Source: Flavobacterium sp. (lineage in GTDB: Bacteria > Bacteroidota > Bacteroidia > Flavobacteriales > Flavobacteriaceae). From it: a stretch of 39,918 nucleotides of DNA. Shown in pieces: positions 1 through 9,127 of this stretch (its first letter is position 1; each line of letters starts with the position of its first letter). The position numbers and the translations under genes are program-made. The stretch is taken from assembly GCF_030146175.1 (NCBI RefSeq), contig NZ_JASLCE010000078.1, positions 1-39,918 on the forward strand. The letters are read 5' to 3'. The notes beneath the pieces were generated by a model that was not told where the DNA came from, ran no database searches, and worked only from the letters and a program-made list of their open reading frames with translations.

Positions 1-513
1 ATTTTGCTGATGTAGTAAATGCCCGTTTAACATTTGTATTTGTGTATCCGATTGTTTATTCGGAAGACGAGCCTGTATGTTACCATTTTTCCGGAACCCT
101 TTTGAAAATTCGGATACTGATTTCAGTGCTGCGATTACGGGAGGATTCTCTTCATTTTCTTTATTCGCAAAATCAATATCAGACACATAAGACAATGTTT
201 TCAATCCTTTAATCTCCTGCATCGTTCCTTGAACATGCAACACATTCATCCATTTGGATTTGGCCATAATCGTAATACCCGGAACTGCGGCTATTTGATC
301 AATATACGGCTGGTGAATGGGTACATCTATTTCATCAAGAAGGATCCCTTGCACCCGCCTACGATCTAAAGCTCTTTGGGTAAGCATTGATAACGGATTA
401 TCCAAAAAAGTTTCCGCATCTGGTTTATCCTTAAGATAAACCCATGCGTCTTCAGTTTGTGAATAAGACATATTGCACACTAAGAGTATAAATAATACAA
501 AAATTCTTTTCAT
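1..513 (-). CDS. S8 family serine peptidase, N-terminal part (runs off the left edge)
   Basis: This is an open frame of 171 codons from the ATG at 513 to the window edge, with no stop, so the gene is incomplete at its 3' end. It begins with a secretion signal (MKRIFVLFILL, then a likely cut after SYSQ). The rest aligns almost residue for residue with the N-terminal prodomain region of the complete S8 protease next door (657-2270). Shared stretches include EDAWVY, QRALDRR, PIHQPYIDQI and, at the edge, IQMLNGHLLHQQN. The catalytic domain is outside the window, so activity cannot be judged. It lies downstream of its paralogue in the same orientation, across a 143-base gap, which points to tandem duplication. 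An exported subtilisin-like protease is inferred from that match. Confidence 0.85.
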   Translation of the reverse strand, partial: MKRIFVLFILLVCNMSYSQTEDAWVYLKDKPDAETFLDNPLSMLTQRALDRRRVQGILLDEIDVPIHQPYIDQIAAVPGITIMAKSKWMNVLHVQGTMQEIKGLKTLSYVSDIDFANKENEENPPVIAALKSVSEFSKGFRKNGNIQARLPNKQSDTQIQMLNGHLLHQQN

Positions 514-632
514 GTTTTAATTTTAAAAAAGTATTTTGTAATATTACTCTAAATCAGCTTATTTCCCTTTTAACATTATAGGACAACTAACTCACAATAG
601 GAGTCAATCATAGAAATATGACACTTTTATTC

Positions 633-651
633 TTTTCCAAATTTTGGAAAA
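633..651. repeat. Perfect 9-bp palindrome just after an S8 protease stop
   Basis: TTTTCCAAA (633-641), one central T (642), then TTTGGAAAA (643-651). It lies six bases beyond the stop of the 657-2270 protease and upstream of the downstream paralogue. No T-run follows on the minus strand beyond the arm itself, so it is a poor terminator. It could be an operator or a chance AT-rich palindrome. Confidence 0.35.
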
Positions 652-656
652 TACAG

Positions 657-2270
657 CTATTTTTTGATTATTTTCCCGGAAAAAGTCGCACTACCGGATA
701 CGATAGTATACAGGTAAAATCCGGTTTTCAGGTTTTCCATCGAAATCGTGGTTTCCTGAATATCATTTAATTTTTTGCGAATTACTTCCTGTCCAAGGTT
801 ATTGTAAAGTACAAAACTAGCTTCTTTTTGTCCCGAAGCCGAAATGGTCAGGTTGGCAGTTGTAGGGTTAGGATATAGGCTAAATCCATTTAATGTAAAT
901 GAATCGGTTGCCAATGTAAGGCTTATGGCCGAATAAAAATCCGGAATTCCATAGCCGTAAAAATCATCCGGATTGGTGTAACGATCCGCTGATTGTTTTA
1001 TTCGTTGTACGATCTCCTGATTGGTTTTATCGGGTAATGCCTGCCACAAACAAGCTACCAATCCGGCAAGCGTTGGTGACGAAAAGGATGTTCCGTTATT
1101 AAAACCTAATTCTCCGGTTTCCGTAGTTACTACCGAACCGGTACCCATTGCCATTACATCGGGCTTGATTCTTCCGTCTGAAGTAGGTCCCTGCGAACTA
1201 AAAGACGATCGTACCTCTGAGGAGTTAACGGCACCGATGGTCAGTACATTTGGTCCATCAGCCGGAGCCGTAATATATTTCCACGGTTTTGCGCCTTCGT
1301 TTCCGGCAGAACACACTACAATCATACCTCTGGTAAAAGCGATATTCGCACCGCGAGTCACAAAGGTGGTATTACCGTCCATATCCTGATAAGTATAATT
1401 ATAACTGGCATTTGTGAACTGACTATAGCCTAAAGATGAATTGATGACATCCACACCCAGACTATCGGCCATTTCTGCCGCTTCTACCCAAAGACTTTCC
1501 TCCAATGGATTCTCGGTATTATAATCTTCCGTTACAAATAAATAATAGGAGGCATCCGGTGCAGTTCCCACCAACTGATTTTCGACATAGGCCGCCATAT
1601 TGGACAATACCTGAGTTCCGTGTTGGTATCCGGTATAAAAATTATCGTTGCGGTTTACAAAATTATAGCCGCCTTTAATCTGATTGTTATTACGGATACG
1701 GGCAAACGGAGCGGTCGTATTTACTCCGGGAAAACCGGCATCCAAAACGGCAATAATTTTTCCGCTGCCGGTATAGTTTTGTTGATGCAGTAAATGTCCG
1801 TTGAGCATTTGTATTTGTATCGCCGATTGTCCATAAGGGTAATCTGCCTGCACGCTAAATGCCTTCTGGAACAAACCGGAAGTCGGATTTTGTGCTGTTC
1901 TTCCTGTAATATTTAATGTTTTATTCGCAAAATCAACACTGCTCACAAACGGCTGGCTTGTTAAATTAGTAATAGCCTGTTGTGTTCCGCGAACATGTAA
2001 TGCATTTAACCATTTGGATTTGGCCATAACCGTAATCCCCGGAATTGTCGTTATCTGATCAATATAGGGCTGATGAATGGGCGCATCCATCACATCGAGT
2101 GCGATTCCCTGTGCAGCTCTACGGTCTAAAGCGCGCTGTGAAAGTATCGACAGCGGATTATTGAGAAACGTTTGCGCATTGGGTTTATCCAAAAAATAAA
2201 CCCATGCGTCTTCTTGTGAAAAGGATACGTTATATAATAAAAGTATAAGTAGCGTAAAGTACTTTTTCAT
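657..2270 (-). CDS. Secreted S8 (subtilisin-like) serine protease with type IX sorting domain
   Basis: A predicted extracellular endopeptidase of 537 residues. The N-terminus is a signal peptide (MKKYFTLLILLLYNVSFSQ) and is followed by a prodomain-like region to about residue 160. The peptidase domain then shows the catalytic triad: Asp177 in AVLDAGFPG, His217 in YQHGTQV and Ser395 in NGTSFSSP, with oxyanion Asn324 in SAGNEG. The last 70 or so residues (from LYPNPT at about 465 to the terminal GKIIKK) form a type A C-terminal domain of the kind used by the type IX secretion system. The frame can be opened eight codons earlier, but the start at 2270 places the signal peptide at the N-terminus. 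It starts 25 bases after mnmA and may be co-transcribed with it. The substrate is unknown. Confidence 0.95.
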   Translation of the reverse strand: MKKYFTLLILLLYNVSFSQEDAWVYFLDKPNAQTFLNNPLSILSQRALDRRAAQGIALDVMDAPIHQPYIDQITTIPGITVMAKSKWLNALHVRGTQQAITNLTSQPFVSSVDFANKTLNITGRTAQNPTSGLFQKAFSVQADYPYGQSAIQIQMLNGHLLHQQNYTGSGKIIAVLDAGFPGVNTTAPFARIRNNNQIKGGYNFVNRNDNFYTGYQHGTQVLSNMAAYVENQLVGTAPDASYYLFVTEDYNTENPLEESLWVEAAEMADSLGVDVINSSLGYSQFTNASYNYTYQDMDGNTTFVTRGANIAFTRGMIVVCSAGNEGAKPWKYITAPADGPNVLTIGAVNSSEVRSSFSSQGPTSDGRIKPDVMAMGTGSVVTTETGELGFNNGTSFSSPTLAGLVACLWQALPDKTNQEIVQRIKQSADRYTNPDDFYGYGIPDFYSAISLTLATDSFTLNGFSLYPNPTTANLTISASGQKEASFVLYNNLGQEVIRKKLNDIQETTISMENLKTGFYLYTIVSGSATFSGKIIKK

Positions 2271-2295
2271 GTTTTCGGGGATTTGAAAACGCAAT

Positions 2296-3483
2296 TTAAG
2301 AAATTACTCCCGAACCTACTAATTCTTCTCCGATATGCCATGAAACAAATTGCCCTTCCGTTATAGCTGATTGCGGCTCTTCAAAAAGGACATACATCCC
2401 ATTTTCGAACTGGAACAAGGTTGCTTTTTGTAACGGCTGACGGTAACGAATACGCGCCATTACTTCCATTTTCTCTCCGGCTTTTAATTTTAAATCCTCA
2501 CGGATCCAGTGTACTTCCGGCTGTTGGATAAACAATGCTTTTTTAAACAAGCCCGGATGATTGTTTCCCTGACCGGTATAAATCGTATTTGTCGTCACAT
2601 CGGTAGCAATAATAAACAACGGCTCTTTTGTTCCGCCGACGTTTAAACCTTTACGCTGACCAATTGTAAAATAGTGTGCCCCCTGGTGTTTTCCAACCAC
2701 TTTACCCATTTCGGGCGTATAGGCTATATTTTTAGATAAATAGGCCAATTCCTCTTCTTGTGAAGCGAATGTTGGTTGTTCCTGATTGTAAACCGGACTA
2801 TCGGCAGCTACCTCAAAAATCAATCCTTCTTTGGGTTGTAATTGCTGTTGCAAAAACTCCGGTAAACGTACTTTTCCGATAAAGCAAAGTCCTTGTGAAT
2901 CTTTCTTTTCGGCTGTAACCAATTCCATACGTGCTGCAATTTCGCGTACCTGTGGTTTGGTTAATTCTCCGATAGGAAACAAGGATTTAGCCAGTTGCTC
3001 CTGCGATAACTGACATAGGAAATACGACTGGTCTTTATTTCCATCGACACCCGCCAGCAATTGATATACTTCTTCTCCGTCTTTTTCAAGGATTCCTTTA
3101 CGGCAATAATGTCCCGTTGCCACATAATCGGCACCAAGACTTAAGGCTATTTTCATAAAGACATCAAACTTGATTTCGCGGTTGCAAAGTACATCCGGAT
3201 TTGGGGTTCGCCCCTTTTCGTATTCGTTAAACATATAGTCTACGATACGTTCTTTATATTGTTCACTCAGATCGACTGTCTGAAATGGAATTCCTAATTT
3301 TTCGGCTACCAAAAGCGCATCATTGCTGTCTTCCAGCCAAGGGCATTCGTTCGATATTGTTACCGAATCGTCGTGCCAGTTTTTCATAAAAAGGCCAATC
3401 ACTTCATAGCCCTGCTCTTGTAAAAGATAGGCTGCCACACTCGAATCCACACCACCGGAAAGTCCTACGACTACTCGTTTCAT
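2296..3483 (-). CDS. mnmA: tRNA-specific 2-thiouridylase MnmA
   Basis: Adds sulfur to C2 of the wobble uridine (U34) of Lys, Glu and Gln tRNAs, using ATP to adenylate the base and a persulfide as sulfur donor. The 395-residue length is normal for the family. The PP-loop motif GLSGGVDSS is at residues 7-15. The two catalytic cysteines are Cys100 (in [12 protein letters not shown]) and Cys200 (in GLCFIGKVR). GHY and GNKDQSYFL tRNA-binding motifs follow, and FTIGQRKGL marks the central domain. The ATG at 3483 is preceded by a clear Shine-Dalgarno sequence and by a TACTTTTG promoter box. It acts in the cytoplasm and probably shares its transcript with the downstream S8 protease. Confidence 0.97.
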   Translation of the reverse strand: MKRVVVGLSGGVDSSVAAYLLQEQGYEVIGLFMKNWHDDSVTISNECPWLEDSNDALLVAEKLGIPFQTVDLSEQYKERIVDYMFNEYEKGRTPNPDVLCNREIKFDVFMKIALSLGADYVATGHYCRKGILEKDGEEVYQLLAGVDGNKDQSYFLCQLSQEQLAKSLFPIGELTKPQVREIAARMELVTAEKKDSQGLCFIGKVRLPEFLQQQLQPKEGLIFEVAADSPVYNQEQPTFASQEEELAYLSKNIAYTPEMGKVVGKHQGAHYFTIGQRKGLNVGGTKEPLFIIATDVTTNTIYTGQGNNHPGLFKKALFIQQPEVHWIREDLKLKAGEKMEVMARIRYRQPLQKATLFQFENGMYVLFEEPQSAITEGQFVSWHIGEELVGSGVIS

Positions 3484-3492
3484 TTATTTATT

Positions 3493-3500
3493 CTCCTTCT
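3493..3500 (-). promoter_or_regulatory. Strong Shine-Dalgarno sequence of mnmA
   Basis: AGAAGGAG on the minus strand, with nine bases between GGAG and the ATG at 3483. Most starts in this window have no such purine block, as is usual in Bacteroidota, so mnmA stands out. Confidence 0.6.
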
Positions 3501-3528
3501 TTTTATATTGATTTTCAGTTATTTTACG

Positions 3529-3536
3529 CAAAAGTA
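3529..3536 (-). promoter_or_regulatory. Promoter -7 box of mnmA (TACTTTTG)
   Basis: Exact match to the Bacteroidota -7 consensus TAnnTTTG on the minus strand, 45 bases before the mnmA start, in the short gap after the upstream gene. No TTG is seen at the usual -33 spacing. Confidence 0.55.
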
Positions 3537-3541
3537 CGATA

Positions 3542-4288
3542 TTATTCGGTTTTGCTTTTTAATTCGGTTGGTTTCTTCTTTCCGTCCGAATCGGTAACGA
3601 TTTTAAACGTCATATCGTTTACTTTTTTCGCGTTGACTTCCTTAACCAGTTTGTTTTTTTCGTAGAATTTCCAGATTCCGGATTTTTTACCCTTTTTAAA
3701 CTGACCGCGAACTGTTACTTCGTTGGCTGCGTTGCGATAGATAGACGGTCCGTCGAATTGATCATTAACATAAGTCGTCTCTTCAATAACCACTCCTTTA
3801 TCGGAATATTTTTTATAGATACCTTGTTTCAGACCGTTTGCATAGGTAGCTTCCTCTGCGATGGCACCATTCGGATAATAGGTCTTACGCGTACCATCTA
3901 ATTTCCCGTTTTTATAATACTCCTGCGTCATCACCGGTTTTCCACCTTTATGGTAAATTTTCCATTCGCCTTCGTGTTCTTTGTTTACGATCTTCCCCTC
4001 ACTTACCTTATTTCCTTTCTGATCGAAAAAAATACTGTAATTGGATCCATCATTGGCCGAAAAATCACGGGTTCCAATAACGGGTCCTGCTTTGGTGTTG
4101 TCGAAATATTTAAAAACACCTGTTTCTTTACCGTGATCAAAAGTTCCTTCATAGCGCGGGTATTTGGTATCTTCATAAACACCTTTCCACAATCCGTGAC
4201 GTTGACCTTTATCGTCGGTTTTATTGATTTCCTGCGCGAAAGCTACAGCACAGAATAACGAGCATAGCGCTAAAAATGTTGTTTTCAT
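3542..4288 (-). CDS. Secreted MORN/YwqK-like repeat protein
   Basis: A 248-residue protein with a signal peptide (MKTTFLALCSLFCAVAFAQ) and then repeated units of about 22-24 residues of the form G-x-W-K-x-Y-x-x-G-K. Examples are GLWKGVYEDTKYPRYEG, GEWKIYHKGGKPVMTQEYYKNGKLDG and GIWKFYEKNKLVKEVN. These are MORN-like repeats, which databases often label 'YwqK family antitoxin'. That label has little functional meaning here, because no toxin gene is adjacent. The protein is probably periplasmic or surface-located, and its role is unknown. The frame extends six codons upstream, but the start at 4288 puts the signal peptide first. A TAATTTTG promoter box lies 15 bases before that start. Confidence 0.88.
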   Translation of the reverse strand: MKTTFLALCSLFCAVAFAQEINKTDDKGQRHGLWKGVYEDTKYPRYEGTFDHGKETGVFKYFDNTKAGPVIGTRDFSANDGSNYSIFFDQKGNKVSEGKIVNKEHEGEWKIYHKGGKPVMTQEYYKNGKLDGTRKTYYPNGAIAEEATYANGLKQGIYKKYSDKGVVIEETTYVNDQFDGPSIYRNAANEVTVRGQFKKGKKSGIWKFYEKNKLVKEVNAKKVNDMTFKIVTDSDGKKKPTELKSKTE

Positions 4289-4303
4289 AGTATTGGGCTT
4301 ATC

Positions 4304-4311
4304 CAAAATTA
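4304..4311 (-). promoter_or_regulatory. Promoter -7 box (TAATTTTG) of the MORN-like gene
   Basis: TAATTTTG on the minus strand fits TAnnTTTG and ends 15 bases before the ATG at 4288. It overlaps the alternative upstream start codon (4306), which favours the downstream start. No -33 TTG is visible. Confidence 0.5.
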
Positions 4312-4373
4312 AAACGTATAATTCTGAAAATAATTTTATAAAGTCGGTTCGCTAATTTATCAAAAGATTATAC

Positions 4374-4405
4374 AAAAAAAGCATCCGTGATGGATGCTTT
4401 TTTTT
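4374..4405 (-). terminator. Terminator after yidC
   Basis: Stem GCATCC (4381-4386) / GGATGC (4392-4397) with a five-base loop, flanked by a run of seven A and a run of eight or more T, so the stem can be extended by A-T pairs. The yidC stop codon lies in the flank. It separates pyrG-yidC from the MORN-like gene. Confidence 0.8.
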
Positions 4406-6299
4406 ATTTTTTGTTGTCCTTGGCATTTTTCTGTGCCTCGGCCTGCTCCATCATTTCCTGCATTTTTCGTTGAAACTTACTCTGTTTCTGAGGTTTCGTC
4501 TTATTTTCCTGAATCTGAGCATGGATCTTCTCTTCGTTAACAATGTAATTCTTGATCACCAACATAATACCGATCGTGATTGTGTTTGAAATAAAATAGT
4601 ACAAACTCAACCCGGAAGCATAGTTATTAAAGAAGAACAACATCATGATCGGAGAAACATAGATCATGATTTTCATGATTTTGCTCATATCCGGCATCCC
4701 TTCCTGTGGCGGTGTGCTCATCGCCTGATCGCCGGTTGTCATTTTCATATAGAAGAAAATCGCAACAGAAGCAAGAATCGGGAATAAACTCACGTGGTTT
4801 CCATAGAATGGAATATAGAATGGTAAATGTAATACCGAATCGTATGATGATAAGTCATCTGCCCAAAGGAAACTCTTCTGTCTTAAATCGAAATAGGACG
4901 GGAAGAACTGGAAGAGGGCGTAGAAAACCGGAATCTGCATCACCGCCGGCAAACAACCCGCCATTGGGTTTACACCTGCTTTATTGTACAGTTTCATCGT
5001 CTCCTGTTGTTTCTTCATCGGATCTTTACCGTATTTCTCGTTTAATTCGGCAATTTCCGGACGCAATACTTTCATTTTCGCCTGCGACAGGTACGATTTA
5101 TACGTTACCGGTGACATTACCAAACGTACTAAAATCGTAAAGATAATGATTGCAATTCCGTGAGGAATAAAATCGCTCAACACATTGTAAACCGGGATAA
5201 ATACATAACGGTTGATCCAACCGAAGATTCCCCATCCCAATGGCATGATTTCGTCTAAATTCTTATTGTATGAATTTAAGATATTATAATCCGACGGTCC
5301 ATAATACCAGTTCATATTATAGTTCAATTCGCCGTTTTTAAAATCCAACGGTAATTTTGCTACAAAGTTTTTGGTATAAACCGTGTCAATTTTTTCGTCG
5401 TGAACCAGATTTTCCGATTTTAACTGTGCCGTTTTAAACGGAGTATCGGTTAATAAAATCGATGTAAAGAAGTGTTGTTTAAACGCTACATAAGTTACCG
5501 CTTCCGCCGATTTTTCGTCTAGTTTACTTGTCGCACTTAGCGAGTTGTCTTTTCCGTTTTCGTATTCGTATACCAAATCAGTATAACGGTTTTCGTAGCT
5601 TACACTTTTCTCGTTACGGAATGATTTTAACTGCCATTCCATATCCAATGGTTTCGCTGTGTTCACTACCGAACTCAATCCTTGCGAACGGATCGCGAAA
5701 TCCATCATGTATTCTTTTGGTTTTAATACATAACGGTATTCCAGGAATTGATTCGCACCCGCTTTTAAACGCATGGTTACGACATCGTTAGCCCCTTCTT
5801 TGGTAACAGTTGGTTCGAAATATAGGTCTTTCGTATTTAAAATACGATTGTCCTGCGTATGGATTTGTAAATTCAGGTTGGCATTGTTTTGTTGAATCAA
5901 GGCCACCTGTTTTTTAGAATCTTTGCTGAATTGCTCAAACCCGTTAATAGTTGCTTCAGTGATATAACCACCTTTGTTCGCAATTTTTAACGTTAAAACG
6001 CCATTGGATACTTCCGTAACGTTTTCTTTAGCCGACGGCAATGACGCGCTATAGGCAAAAGCACCTAATGAACTCTGTAACGCTTTTACGCGAAGGGAAT
6101 CGGTTTTAGTGGTATCCGCTATTACTTTACTAACAGCAGCTTCCCTAGCCTTTTCCACTTTTTCGGTTTTCGCTTTTTCAGCGTCAGCAGCCATGGATTT
6201 TTTCTCTTTATCGATGTTGTTAAACATCATCCAGATCATTAATCCGGCAATCAAAACAAATCCTACAATAGATTTTGCGTCTAATTTCTTTTCTTCCAT
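4404..6299 (-). CDS. yidC: Membrane protein insertase YidC
   Basis: Inserts and folds inner-membrane proteins, alone or with SecYEG. At 631 residues it has the Gram-negative layout. TM1 is near residues 11-26 and is followed by a Lys/Ala-rich linker. A large periplasmic beta domain (about 95-345) comes next, then the conserved five-helix core. The core shows TILVRLVMSP with the hydrophilic-groove arginine (Arg392), the cytoplasmic helical hairpin rich in Lys and Glu, and GCLPAVMQIPVFYALF. The C-terminal tail is highly basic, as in ribosome-binding tails of the family. The gene starts 31 bases after pyrG and is almost certainly co-transcribed with it. A strong terminator follows. Confidence 0.97.
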   Translation of the reverse strand: MEEKKLDAKSIVGFVLIAGLMIWMMFNNIDKEKKSMAADAEKAKTEKVEKAREAAVSKVIADTTKTDSLRVKALQSSLGAFAYSASLPSAKENVTEVSNGVLTLKIANKGGYITEATINGFEQFSKDSKKQVALIQQNNANLNLQIHTQDNRILNTKDLYFEPTVTKEGANDVVTMRLKAGANQFLEYRYVLKPKEYMMDFAIRSQGLSSVVNTAKPLDMEWQLKSFRNEKSVSYENRYTDLVYEYENGKDNSLSATSKLDEKSAEAVTYVAFKQHFFTSILLTDTPFKTAQLKSENLVHDEKIDTVYTKNFVAKLPLDFKNGELNYNMNWYYGPSDYNILNSYNKNLDEIMPLGWGIFGWINRYVFIPVYNVLSDFIPHGIAIIIFTILVRLVMSPVTYKSYLSQAKMKVLRPEIAELNEKYGKDPMKKQQETMKLYNKAGVNPMAGCLPAVMQIPVFYALFQFFPSYFDLRQKSFLWADDLSSYDSVLHLPFYIPFYGNHVSLFPILASVAIFFYMKMTTGDQAMSTPPQEGMPDMSKIMKIMIYVSPIMMLFFFNNYASGLSLYYFISNTITIGIMLVIKNYIVNEEKIHAQIQENKTKPQKQSKFQRKMQEMMEQAEAQKNAKDNKK

Positions 6300-6330
6300 T
6301 CTAATGTTTACTATTTACGGTGTTGCTTTT

Positions 6331-7995
<1,665 letters not shown>

Positions 7996-8049
7996 TTATA
8001 AATTGAGAATTAATAACGGTACCCTGACAATTATTCGTTAATAAATCGG

Positions 8050-8286
8050 TTACGGTTTTGGGAAATTCCTTTTGATGTTTCGCACCAATTCCTCCAGTCC
8101 GTTTAGCTTTAATTCGTATATCAACTGTAGTTGTTCGCCCAATTGTCCTTTTGGAAAACCTTTATTGTGATACCATACGACATAATATTCGGGCAGGTCG
8201 ATAAGAAAACGCCCTTCGTATTTTCCAAAGGGCATTTTTGTATGAGCTAATTTTATTAGTAATTCTTTTTGTTTATCCGGAAACAT
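8050..8286 (-). CDS. DUF3820 family protein
   Basis: A 78-residue cytoplasmic protein with the DUF3820 signature MPFGKYEGRFLIDLPEYYVVW, followed by a short helical C-terminus rich in Leu, Lys and Arg. Family members are small proteins without a firmly known function; some occur beside or fused to nucleases. The ATG overlaps the stop of the DUF805 gene by one base (TAATG), so translation is probably coupled. It is the last gene of the LysM-osmC-DUF805-DUF3820 group. Confidence 0.85.
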   Translation of the reverse strand: MFPDKQKELLIKLAHTKMPFGKYEGRFLIDLPEYYVVWYHNKGFPKGQLGEQLQLIYELKLNGLEELVRNIKRNFPKP

Positions 8287-8726
8287 TACTCCATTCCTAT
8301 TTGGGAAATTGCACTTCTGCCTAGCGGCATTTTCGGATCTTCTCCATAATCGTTTCTTCCGTGGTCACCGTGCGATACCATATAATATAATAGTACAAAC
8401 GATCCAAACGGAATCAGAGAAACCAGGTACATCCATCCGCTTTTATTCACATCGTGCAGTCTTCTTACCGTTACGGCCAACGATGGAAGAATGGATCCTG
8501 CAATATACAATAGCAACAAAACACCAATTAATCCTCCGATTATTTCAGATTCGGCACCAAGTCCCACAAAGAACCCTATCCATAAGGCAAACATAATAAC
8601 GATGTGAAACAGCATAAAATTCCAATATTCGGCACGTCGGGCTCGACCGGAAAAAGTAGCATAATTATCAATCATTACTTTTTTCCACCAGTCTAACATG
8701 TTGTAATCTTGTTCTTTTTTTATCAT
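8286..8726 (-). CDS. DUF805 family inner-membrane protein
   Basis: A 146-residue membrane protein with the typical DUF805 opening (WWKKVMIDNYATFSGRARRAEYW), several hydrophobic segments (roughly residues 32-55, 60-84 and 98-115) and the family motif VRRLHDVNKSGWMYL. Function is unknown; relatives are sometimes named after E. coli YhaH. An internal ATG at 8699 would give the more usual short N-terminus. I keep 8726 because its ATG overlaps the upstream stop as TAATG, the same arrangement seen at the other two junctions of this operon. Confidence 0.85.
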   Translation of the reverse strand: MIKKEQDYNMLDWWKKVMIDNYATFSGRARRAEYWNFMLFHIVIMFALWIGFFVGLGAESEIIGGLIGVLLLLYIAGSILPSLAVTVRRLHDVNKSGWMYLVSLIPFGSFVLLYYMVSHGDHGRNDYGEDPKMPLGRSAISQIGME

Positions 8727-9127
8727 TATTTCCAGTTAAAGGTTATTACTTTTTTGATATCCGGGTTTAAACTCAAATACACCGGACAGGTTAATGCCGT
8801 TCTTTCCAGAATCGTTTTGGTCTTATCATCAGCCTTGATATCCATATGGAAAATCACCTGAATTTCAGAAATTTTACGTGGTTCAGCCTGCATTACTTTA
8901 GTTACTTCGGCTGTCGATCCGGAAAAATCCACCTCCATCGAACGGGCTTTAATTCCCATTACGGTAAACATACAACTTGCCAAAGCATTGGCTACCGTAT
9001 CAGTTGGTGAAAAGGCTTCTCCTTTTCCGTTATTATCTACCGGCGCATCGGAAATAATTTCACTCCCGGATTGTACATGTATGGACGATGTTCTTAAATC
9101 GCCCAGATAGGTTACTTTTGAGGTCAT
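8726..9127 (-). CDS. OsmC family protein (peroxiredoxin-like)
   Basis: A 133-residue cytoplasmic protein of the OsmC/Ohr superfamily, whose members reduce organic hydroperoxides with two cysteines. Both are present: Cys52 in ANALASCMFTVMG and Cys114 in LTCPVYLSLNP. The middle (VTKVMQAEPRKISEIQVIFHMD) matches the OsmC/YhfA side rather than true Ohr. The actual substrate and thiol partner cannot be read from sequence. The start overlaps the stop of the LysM gene (TAATG at 9127), and the stop overlaps the next gene in the same way. Confidence 0.9.
   Translation of the reverse strand: MTSKVTYLGDLRTSSIHVQSGSEIISDAPVDNNGKGEAFSPTDTVANALASCMFTVMGIKARSMEVDFSGSTAEVTKVMQAEPRKISEIQVIFHMDIKADDKTKTILERTALTCPVYLSLNPDIKKVITFNWK

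Noticed and set aside
1021..1389. Plus-strand open frame of 122 codons
   Set aside because: Lies fully inside the S8 protease gene on the other strand, has no recognisable domain and is a shadow frame.
3542..4288. Toxin-antitoxin system suggested by the YwqK label
   Set aside because: The protein has a signal peptide and MORN-like repeats, and neither neighbour (mnmA, yidC) is a toxin.
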